Made by a program: the position numbers and the translations under genes. From NCBI GenBank assembly GCA_012514855.1, contig JAAYZL010000045.1:1-5800 (forward strand): a stretch of DNA of 5,800 bases, in the 5' to 3' direction. The stretch comes from Clostridiales bacterium. GTDB taxonomy: Bacteria; Bacillota_A; Clostridia; Christensenellales; Aristaeellaceae. Below are positions 1-4,398 of this stretch, in pieces; the first letter of the stretch is position 1, and every line of letters starts with the position of its first letter. A model generated the notes under the pieces. That model searched no databases. It saw only the letters and a list, made by a program, of their open reading frames with translations, and was not told where the DNA came from.

Positions 1-855
1 CTCCCAGGCGTAGTTGACGCCCTTGTAGCCCATGCCGTACGGGTCCTGCAGCACCAGCGCCTTCAGCGCGCCGCTCTCGATGCCCTCGATCTCCTCGGGG
101 TCGGAGTCGAACGCGATGCCGACGATCCTGTCCTTGAGCTCCTGCTCGGTGATGACGCGGCAGACGCCGTCGCCGGTGACGTTGTTGCAGCCGAACAGGC
201 CGATCAGGTCGTCGTTCGCGGTGATCATGTCCTCCGCGGCGGTGATGGACTTGACCATGTCGTTGTCGGTGAAGCGGGTCTCGAGGATCTCAACCTCCGG
301 CGCGAGCTCGGCGAGCTTGTCGCGGAAGCCGGCCTCGCGGTTGATCAGCACCTGCACGCCGGCCATGGCGTTGACGAGGCCGACCTTGCCGACCGGCTCG
401 ATGCCCAGCGCCTCCCAGGACTTGACCATCTGCTCGGCCGCCAGGCCGCCGCCGATGTAGTTGTTCGTCGCCAGGAACGAATCGTACACGTCCGCGTTGA
501 TGCGGTTGTCAATCGTGATGACGACGATGCCCTTCGCCTGCGCGTCCTCAAGCGCCGGGATCGTCGCGTCGGACGAGGTCGAGGCGATCACGATCGCGTC
601 CGGATCGGAGGAGACGACGTTCTCGAGGATCGAGACCTGCTCGTCGATGTCCGCCTCGGACGGCGGGCCGTAGGTCGTGATCTTCACGCGGTCCGGGAAC
701 TCCTTGCCGTAGTTCTCCGCGCCGACGAGCACATACTGCCAGAAGTCCGAGGTGGTGGCCTTAATGATGACCGCGACGTCGATGGGTTCGGCCAATGCCG
801 ACGCCGGGATCGCCAGTGCCAGCACGAGCGCGAGAATCAGAGCCAATTTCTTCAT
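1..855 (-). CDS. Sugar ABC transporter substrate-binding protein, RbsB-like (3' end beyond left edge)
   Basis: This is a periplasmic-binding-protein (Peripla_BP_4, ribose/xylose type) component that would capture a sugar outside the cell and hand it to an ABC permease. The 285 visible codons start with a Sec signal peptide: KK at 2-3, a hydrophobic core at about 4-20, and a likely cleavage after ALA at 21-23. The mature part opens with the family pattern IDVAVIIKATTSDFWQ (aromatic W39), then DAIVIAS near 86-92, TIDNRI near 114-119 and QDPYGMGYKG close to the left edge. There is no cysteine at the signal-peptide end, so it does not look like a lipoprotein, which is unusual for a Gram-positive binding protein. 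The start is ATG at 855, with AAGGAGG at 870-864 and an 8-base spacer. The visible part is close to full length for the family (roughly 310-340 residues), so only the C-terminus is missing. The upstream LacI regulator and sugar kinase support pentose or related sugar uptake. The exact sugar cannot be read. Confidence 0.9.
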   Translation of the reverse strand, partial: MKKLALILALVLALAIPASALAEPIDVAVIIKATTSDFWQYVLVGAENYGKEFPDRVKITTYGPPSEADIDEQVSILENVVSSDPDAIVIASTSSDATIPALEDAQAKGIVVITIDNRINADVYDSFLATNNYIGGGLAAEQMVKSWEALGIEPVGKVGLVNAMAGVQVLINREAGFRDKLAELAPEVEILETRFTDNDMVKSITAAEDMITANDDLIGLFGCNNVTGDGVCRVITEQELKDRIVGIAFDSDPEEIEGIESGALKALVLQDPYGMGYKGVNYAWE

Positions 856-860
856 GATAA

Positions 861-870
861 GGTCCTCCTT
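861..870 (-). promoter_or_regulatory. Ribosome binding site of the sugar-binding protein gene
   Basis: On the minus strand this reads AAGGAGGACC, a complete Shine-Dalgarno core placed 8 bases before the ATG at 855. It fixes the start codon and implies high translation, as expected for a binding protein made in excess over its permease. Confidence 0.85.
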
Positions 871-874
871 TATT

Positions 875-894
875 GTTTTTTCCTTTCGGAAAAC
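875..894 (-). other. GNRA-capped hairpin in the 5' leader of the binding-protein mRNA
   Basis: The minus-strand RNA forms UUUUCC-GAAA-GGAAAA (arms at 893-888 and 883-878), a 6-bp stem closed by a C-G pair with a GAAA tetraloop. One more G-C pair can form outside if an A residue is unpaired. It sits a few bases upstream of the Shine-Dalgarno site. No U-run follows that would make it a terminator. A role as a 5' stabiliser is inference only. Confidence 0.4.
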
Positions 895-915
895 GAATTC
901 TTTCGAGAGAGTCTA

Positions 916-929
916 TGGAACCGCTTCCA
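916..929 (-). promoter_or_regulatory. LacI-family / cre-like operator upstream of the binding-protein gene
   Basis: The minus strand reads TGGAAGCGGTTCCA, a 14-bp even dyad with a central CG and only the pair beside the centre unmatched. It fits the core of the catabolite-response-element consensus TGNAANCGNWWNCA at every position, and this is also the general form of LacI-family operators. It lies 61 bp upstream of the binding-protein ATG, where a repressor would block the promoter or early elongation. A weak promoter may overlap it (minus-strand TTGTCG before it, CATAGA at its end), but this is not convincing. The binder could be the adjacent LacI protein or a global CcpA. Confidence 0.65.
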
Positions 930-952
930 CCATCGCGACAAAGACGCAATTT

Positions 953-1078
953 TCAGCTTTCCGTTCGAACCGCTCCCCTGTCCTCCCGTATCCCGGAGCC
1001 CTCCGGCCAGAGCGACGAGCCGGGCGCGAGCTTGCGCGGCGCCGCCTCCGGCCTCTCCATCCGCTCAAACAGCAGTTT
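953..1078 (-). pseudogene. Out-of-gene remnant copy of the LacI C-terminus
   Basis: Directly after the LacI TAA codon (1081-1079), the same frame stays open for 41 residues to a TGA at 955-953. It begins KLLFERMERPEAAPRKL, which exactly repeats the end of the repressor, and ends GAVRTES. It has no good ribosome-binding site or start of its own, although an in-frame ATG (ATGGAGAGG) is present. It is best read as a non-functional duplicated gene end. Stop-codon readthrough would append it to the repressor, but nothing visible shows that this happens. Confidence 0.6.
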
Positions 1079-1200
1079 TTACCGCCGCCTCTCTCCCCTG
1101 TCCGTCAGAATCTCGGAGCCCTCCAGCCTGAGCGACGAGCCGTGCACGAGCTTGCGCGGCGCCGCCTCCGGCCTCTCCATCCGCTCAAACAGCAGTTTTA
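961..1200. repeat. 120-bp tandem duplication of the 3' end of the LacI-family gene
   Basis: Bases 961-1080 repeat bases 1081-1200 with a period of exactly 120. The run 1027-1079 is identical to 1147-1199 (53 bp). Across 971-1080 about 99 of 110 positions match. The outermost 10 bases (961-970) have diverged. Since 120 is 40 codons, the copy keeps the LacI reading frame. The copy inside the gene (1081-1200) encodes the terminal KLLFERMERPEAAPRKL region and is followed by TAA. The outer copy encodes the same residues after the stop, then differs (LAPGSS for LVHGSS, LWPEGSG for LRLEGSE). It looks like a replication-slippage or unequal-crossover duplication left behind the stop codon. Confidence 0.93.
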
Positions 1201-2110
1201 CGGCCTCTCTCCCCATCCGCGACACGTCGCGATCCAGATAGCTGAACCGAAGCCCCAGCATGTCCAGCCCGTCGACCGCGTCGAAACCGATGTAGCCGAT
1301 GTCCCGCGGGATATTCAGCCCCCGCTCGAAGATCGCGCGGATGAAGCCGCGGCTGCTCAGGTTGTTGCTGACGAAGAAGGCCGTCGGCCTGTCCGGGCGC
1401 TTCAGCATCTTGAGCGTCTCCCGGTAGGCCCCCTCCGCGGTGAACCGCGCGTCCAATTCGTCCTCCGGCCTGAACGCAAGCCCCGCGTCCTCGAGCGCCC
1501 GGAGGAACCCCGCGCGGCGAAGCCTTCCGATCTGAAGCCCCATGTCGCCCGCGACGATGCCGATCCTCTGATGCCCGGCCTCGATCAGCGCGCGCGTGCT
1601 CGCGTACGCGCCCTCGTAGTTGTCGGTGAACACGCCGTCGAACTTCGCGCCGGCGAGCTCGCGGTCGAGAATGACGACGGCGTTCATCTGCGACAGCATC
1701 CGGTGAACCTCCGCCTCGAGCGGGTGGTTCGCGTAGTCGACCGCCGGCGTGTAGATCAGCCCGCGCAGCCGCTGTTCGAGCATCGCCCGGAGCACCTTGA
1801 CGTCCTGCTCGGCGGAGTTCTCGGTGTTCGCGAGTATGATCGGCAGGTCTGTTCCCTGGCTGACGCCCTGCACGATGTTCCCGAAAAACGGGTTGTCCAC
1901 CTCCGGGACGACGAGCCCGATCGAGCTTCCGACCCTCCGCGAGAGCGTCCGCGCCGCGGCGGACGGCGTGTAGTCGAAGTCCCGGATCGCGTCCTCGACC
2001 CGCTCGCGCGTCTCGGCGCTGACGTACCCGCTCCCGTTCAGCACACGGGAGACCGTCGCCTTGCCGACGCCCGCGCGCTTGGCGATATCGGAAATCGTAA
2101 CCTCTTTCAC
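1079..2110 (-). CDS. LacI/GalR-family transcriptional repressor
   Basis: This is a sugar-responsive DNA-binding regulator of 343 residues, the usual family length. The N-terminal helix-turn-helix is classical: VTISDIAKRAGVGKATVSRVLNG (about 4-26), followed by the hinge helix YTPSAAARTLSRR (about 47-59). The periplasmic-binding-protein-like effector domain starts at IGLVVPEVDNPFF (64-76) and ends near YLDRDVSRMGREAVKLLFERM, the C-terminal subdomain pattern. The loop VQGVSQGTDLPIILANT is a few residues shorter than usual. The start chosen is GTG at 2110, because the HTH then lies three residues in, as in relatives. No strong Shine-Dalgarno precedes it. In-frame ATGs at 2173 and 2146 would add an unconserved tail, and the ATG at 2209 overlaps the -10 box. 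It probably controls the binding-protein operon through the dyad at 916-929 and itself through the dyad at 2214-2228. The effector is likely the transported sugar or its phosphate (inference). A duplicated copy of its 3' end follows the stop. Confidence 0.92.
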   Translation of the reverse strand: MKEVTISDIAKRAGVGKATVSRVLNGSGYVSAETRERVEDAIRDFDYTPSAAARTLSRRVGSSIGLVVPEVDNPFFGNIVQGVSQGTDLPIILANTENSAEQDVKVLRAMLEQRLRGLIYTPAVDYANHPLEAEVHRMLSQMNAVVILDRELAGAKFDGVFTDNYEGAYASTRALIEAGHQRIGIVAGDMGLQIGRLRRAGFLRALEDAGLAFRPEDELDARFTAEGAYRETLKMLKRPDRPTAFFVSNNLSSRGFIRAIFERGLNIPRDIGYIGFDAVDGLDMLGLRFSYLDRDVSRMGREAVKLLFERMERPEAAPRKLVHGSSLRLEGSEILTDRGERRR

Positions 2111-2190
2111 CGTTGCCCGCTTTCTTAACGATCCCGTCCGCTCAGCCAGCATCCGCGGCGGAATCTGTGGCATTTGACCAACCGAAGACG

Positions 2191-2196
2191 CCTCCT
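2191..2196 (-). promoter_or_regulatory. Strong Shine-Dalgarno sequence far upstream of the lacI start
   Basis: The minus strand reads AGGAGG about five bases downstream of the predicted transcription start. It is 17 bases before the in-frame ATG at 2173, which is too far for efficient use, and 80 bases before the GTG at 2110. A TTG at 2181, 9 bases after it, opens an 18-codon frame in another register. See the finding on a possible leader peptide. Confidence 0.45.
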
Positions 2197-2207
2197 GTAA
2201 CAATCCC

Positions 2208-2236
2208 ATTATACACAACCGGCTTGTGCCTGTCAA
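2208..2236 (-). promoter_or_regulatory. Near-perfect sigma-70/sigma-A promoter of the LacI-family gene
   Basis: On the minus strand, TTGACA (2236-2231), a 17-base spacer and TATAAT (2213-2208) match the housekeeping consensus at all 12 positions. Transcription would start near 2201, giving a leader of about 90 bases before the GTG at 2110. Such a strong promoter for a repressor suggests it is kept in check, most plausibly by the dyad that fills its spacer. Confidence 0.9.
2214..2228 (-). promoter_or_regulatory. Candidate autoregulatory operator inside the lacI promoter spacer
   Basis: The minus strand reads CACAAGCCGGTTGTG, a 15-bp dyad with arms CACAA/TTGTG and one unmatched pair near the centre. 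It occupies the spacer between the -35 and -10 boxes, a site where bound protein excludes RNA polymerase. Its AAGC/GGTT core also occurs in the operator at 916-929, with one extra central base here. Autoregulation is inferred from position and likeness. Confidence 0.5.
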
Positions 2237-2250
2237 GGCGCCGCGCGGAT

Positions 2251-2270
2251 TTTTGTCCCGGCGGGAAAAA
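2251..2270 (-). repeat. Imperfect A/T-flanked hairpin after the kinase gene
   Basis: Arms TTTT(T)CCC and GGGA(C)AAAA surround a 3-base GCC loop, 10 bases after the kinase stop codon on the minus strand. The A-run lies on the 3' arm and no U-run follows, so it is not a standard intrinsic terminator. It may only be an A-rich patch upstream of the lacI -35 box. Its function is unclear. Confidence 0.3.
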
Positions 2271-2279
2271 TTGGACGCC

Positions 2280-3212
2280 CTATTCGCCGTAATTCGCCCG
2301 GTAAAACGCGAGAATCTCGTCGCGGCCGGGCATGGAGGGAGCGGTTCCATGTCTTGTCACCGAAAGCGCGCCCGTGACGTTTCCGAACCGGAGCGCGGTG
2401 AACAAGTCCTTCCCCTCGGAAAGCGCCGCGGCGAAGCCGCCGTTGAACGCGTCGCCCGCGCCGGTCGTGTCGACCGCGTCGACGTCGAGCCTCCCGACGA
2501 GCTCGCTCCGCCGTCCGTCGGTCGCGAACGCGCCCATCGCGCCGAGCGTGATGACGGCATTTTTGACGCCTTTTTTCAGGAAGTGCTCGGCCGCGCGCTT
2601 CGCGTCGTCCGCGTTCTTCACCTCGACGCCGGTCAGAAGCTGCGCCTCGGTCTCGTTCGGCGTCACGAAGTCGACCATCGCGAGGGCCTCGTCCGGGATG
2701 CCCGCGGCCGGCGCGGGGTTCAGGACGACCAGCGTGCCCGCCCTGTGCGCGATTTCGATGATCTTGCAGAGCGCGTCCAGGTTGATCTCCATCTGCAGGA
2801 GCAGTATCTTCGCGTTCTCGATGACCGGCCGGCTTTTTTCGATGTCCTCGTCGGTCACGTGCATGCACGCGGCCGGCACGACGACGATCTGGTTCTGGCC
2901 CGAAATCTCGTCGACCATGATCAGCGCGATGCCCGTCGCGTGCTCGTCGTCGATCAGCACATGCCCGGTCGGGATGCCCTCCGCCCGGTAGAAGTCCAGC
3001 GCGACGCTCGCGAACGGGTCCTTCCCGAGCTTCGTGATCAGCTTCACCTCCGCGCCCGCCCTGTGCGCGGCGACCGCCTGGTTTGAGCCCTTTCCGCCCG
3101 GGCCCATCCGAAACCACGAGCCGATGATCGTCTGCCCCGGCACCGGCAGGTTTTTCTGCCGGGTCGTCAGGTCGACGACAAAGCTCCCGAACATCGCGAC
3201 TCCGCTGTGCAT
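2280..3212 (-). CDS. rbsK: Ribokinase-type sugar kinase (PfkB family)
   Basis: This cytoplasmic ATP-dependent kinase phosphorylates the imported sugar (ribose to ribose 5-phosphate in true RbsK). It has 310 residues, the usual ribokinase length. Visible in order are the N-terminal GSFVVD (9-14), PGQT (25-28), GPGGKGSNQAVAA (PfkB signature 1, 37-49), LLQME with E142, NPAPA, TPNETEAQLLTG, and DTTGAGDAFNGG (signature 2, 248-259) with the anion hole and catalytic base D254. The C-terminal ALSVTRHGTAPSMP matches ribokinases. One difference stands out: the GS-x-N-x-D sugar-binding motif reads GSFVVD, with valine at 12 in place of the conserved asparagine, so the preferred sugar may not be ribose. 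The ATG at 3212 is preceded by GGAGG with an 8-base gap. The gene has its own promoter (3244-3272) and lies upstream of the LacI regulator and binding-protein gene. The rbsK symbol rests on family likeness, not proven substrate. Confidence 0.92.
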   Translation of the reverse strand: MHSGVAMFGSFVVDLTTRQKNLPVPGQTIIGSWFRMGPGGKGSNQAVAAHRAGAEVKLITKLGKDPFASVALDFYRAEGIPTGHVLIDDEHATGIALIMVDEISGQNQIVVVPAACMHVTDEDIEKSRPVIENAKILLLQMEINLDALCKIIEIAHRAGTLVVLNPAPAAGIPDEALAMVDFVTPNETEAQLLTGVEVKNADDAKRAAEHFLKKGVKNAVITLGAMGAFATDGRRSELVGRLDVDAVDTTGAGDAFNGGFAAALSEGKDLFTALRFGNVTGALSVTRHGTAPSMPGRDEILAFYRANYGE

Positions 3213-3243
3213 GGCATGCCCCTCCGGAAGGTTATTTTCACTT

Positions 3244-3272
3244 ATTGTAACACAAAATTCCCCGGCCATCAA
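3244..3272 (-). promoter_or_regulatory. Promoter of the ribokinase-type gene
   Basis: On the minus strand, TTGATG (3272-3267), a 17-base spacer and TACAAT (3249-3244) match 4 of 6 and 5 of 6 consensus positions. Transcription would start near 3237, only about 25 bases before the ATG at 3212, which leaves just enough leader for the GGAGG site. A small dyad, TTGT-GTT-ACAA, overlaps the -10 box. It lies after the apbE terminator, so the kinase is its own unit. Confidence 0.75.
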
Positions 3273-3282
3273 CCCTGTGCCC

Positions 3283-3296
3283 GGAGAATTTTCTCC
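3283..3296. repeat. Short perfect dyad between the apbE terminator and kinase promoter
   Basis: GGAGAA-TT-TTCTCC on the plus strand is a 6+6 inverted repeat, 11 bases upstream of the kinase -35 box. No U-run follows on the minus strand, and the two-base centre makes a poor RNA hairpin. A protein-binding site for kinase regulation is possible but unsupported. Confidence 0.3.
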
Positions 3297-3300
3297 CTCG

Positions 3301-3329
3301 AAAAGAACGCATTCGGAACCCGCATGCGT
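3301..3329 (-). terminator. Intrinsic terminator of the lipoprotein-apbE unit
   Basis: On the minus strand, arms ACGCAT (3329-3324) and ATGCGT (3312-3307) form a 6-bp stem. It continues past one G-A mismatch into CGG/CCG with a GTT loop. TCTTTT follows at once as the U-rich tract. The first stem base is the last base of the apbE TGA stop codon. It separates apbE from the kinase promoter. Confidence 0.8.
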
Positions 3330-4318
3330 CAGCGGGCGACCATCCCGGCCGCGCCGGAGCTTAAGGCAACCTCCCCCCGATCCGTGATGAAGATCGCCTC
3401 GACGCCGTCGAGCGACTCGACGAGCGCCATGCCGTCCGCAAGTCCCAGCGCGAACGCGCCGGTCGAGAGCGCGTCCGCCAGCACCGATTCCTTGGTGATG
3501 ATCGTGACCGAGGCGAGCCCGTTCTGCACCGGCCAGCCGGTCTGCGCGTCCAACAGGTGGTGGTAGCGCACGCCGTTCAGGTCGAAGCCGCGCTCGTAGA
3601 CGCCGCTCGTCACGACCGACGTGTCGTTCGCGAAGATCGCGATTTTCGCCTCGCCGGTAGCGCCGAACGGGTCCTGAATGCCGACCTTCCAGCTCCCGCC
3701 GGGCTTGCTTCCGACGGTCAGGATGTTTCCGCCGAGGTTCAAAAGCCCGCTCTTCACGCCGTTTTGCTCCAAATAGTCGGCGATGCGGTCGGCGATGTAC
3801 CCCTTCGCGATGCCGCCGAGGTCGATCTGCATGCCGTCGGGCAGCCGGACGGCGCTTCCGTCGATCTCGACTTTTCTGTAGTCGATCCGTTCCGCGGCCT
3901 GTCGAAGCGCCTCCGCGTCCGGGAGCCGGGCGCCCGTTCCGGAGAAGTCCCACAGCGCGACCGCCGGGGCGACCGTGATGTCGAACGCGCCGCCGGTCTT
4001 TTCGCCGACTTCCGCGGCAAGGCGCAGTATGTCGAGCGTCGCGTCGGAGACGACGACCGGCTCGCCCGCCGAGCGGTTGATGTTCCAGACGTCGCTGCCC
4101 TCGCGCGTCTTGCCGAGGATCGCCTCGTAATCGCCGCAGAGCGCGAGCGCGCCCTCGACGACCGCCTCGTCGGCGTAGGCGGAGACCGCGACGACCGTGT
4201 CGAGGTAGAACCCGTATTTCGTGACCATCGGCTCTCCCTGCGACGCCCCCGCGGGCAGCGCAAGCGCCGGCAGCATGCCCGCGAGCGCGAGCGCCCGGAC
4301 GAAACGGCGAATCGTCAT
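3329..4318 (-). CDS. apbE: FAD:protein FMN transferase (ApbE family)
   Basis: ApbE transfers FMN from FAD to a Ser/Thr of a target protein outside the cytoplasmic membrane, using Mg2+. From the ATG at 4318 the protein has 329 residues. An export signal is visible at 1-26 (RR at 4-5, hydrophobic ALALAGMLPALALPAGA, no lipobox cysteine). Family motifs appear in order: WNINRS (78-83), GGAFDITVAP (109-118), DLGGIAKGYIAD (166-177), LNLGGNI (193-199), SGVYER (238-243), HHLLDAQTGWP (253-263) and ADALSTGAFALG (281-292), where D282 and T286 are the expected metal ligands. Two starts have good GGAGG sites: 4318 (7-base gap) and 4333 (MGGVGM, 9-base gap). I prefer 4318 because the upstream site borders a strong hairpin. 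The gene follows the lipoprotein gene by 80 bases and ends in a terminator, so the two form one unit. The lipoprotein is the obvious candidate substrate. Confidence 0.93.
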   Translation of the reverse strand: MTIRRFVRALALAGMLPALALPAGASQGEPMVTKYGFYLDTVVAVSAYADEAVVEGALALCGDYEAILGKTREGSDVWNINRSAGEPVVVSDATLDILRLAAEVGEKTGGAFDITVAPAVALWDFSGTGARLPDAEALRQAAERIDYRKVEIDGSAVRLPDGMQIDLGGIAKGYIADRIADYLEQNGVKSGLLNLGGNILTVGSKPGGSWKVGIQDPFGATGEAKIAIFANDTSVVTSGVYERGFDLNGVRYHHLLDAQTGWPVQNGLASVTIITKESVLADALSTGAFALGLADGMALVESLDGVEAIFITDRGEVALSSGAAGMVAR

Positions 4319-4333
4319 CCCCACGCCTCCCAT

Positions 4334-4370
4334 CGTTTGCGCCCTCCGCCGGAAGCGAAAGGCGCAATCG
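4334..4370 (-). other. Intercistronic hairpin between the lipoprotein gene and apbE
   Basis: On the minus strand, arms TTGCGCC (4367-4361) and GGCGCAA (4343-4337) pair perfectly. They extend by two more pairs past one T-T mismatch, and a 17-base loop can form an inner CGC/GCG stem. The 3' arm ends one base before the alternative ATG at 4333 and takes up the last base of its GGAGG. The second GGAGG (4330-4326), serving the ATG at 4318, stays free. It may tune apbE translation or protect the upstream message. Confidence 0.5.
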
Positions 4371-4398
4371 TTTCAACCGTTTTTCAGCCGATTTTCGC

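Noticed and set aside
961..1200. Repeat unit as a CRISPR or mobile-element signature
   Set aside because: Only two copies, directly adjacent with no spacer, and the sequence is the coding end of the neighbouring gene. This is a simple tandem duplication.
752..2128. Long plus-strand open frame (458 codons) opposite the LacI gene
   Set aside because: It is an antisense shadow of the GC-rich repressor gene: low-complexity Arg/Val/Asp/Glu-rich product, no Shine-Dalgarno, no recognisable domain. The minus-strand frame encodes a complete LacI protein.
2251..2270. Intrinsic terminator for the kinase gene
   Set aside because: The hairpin is imperfect, and its 3' arm is followed by C/G-rich sequence instead of a U-run. 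No confident terminator was found for the kinase.
4241..4318. Twin-arginine (Tat) signal in ApbE
   Set aside because: The TIRRFV sequence has RR, but not the S/T-R-R-x-F-L-K spacing. An ordinary Sec-type signal is the simpler reading.
2280..4376. A single 698-codon minus-strand frame covering apbE and the kinase
   Set aside because: Its first 380 or so residues are an Arg/Gly-rich out-of-frame reading of apbE. The true kinase begins at the ATG at 3212, with a Shine-Dalgarno site and the family N-terminus, and a terminator and promoter lie in between.
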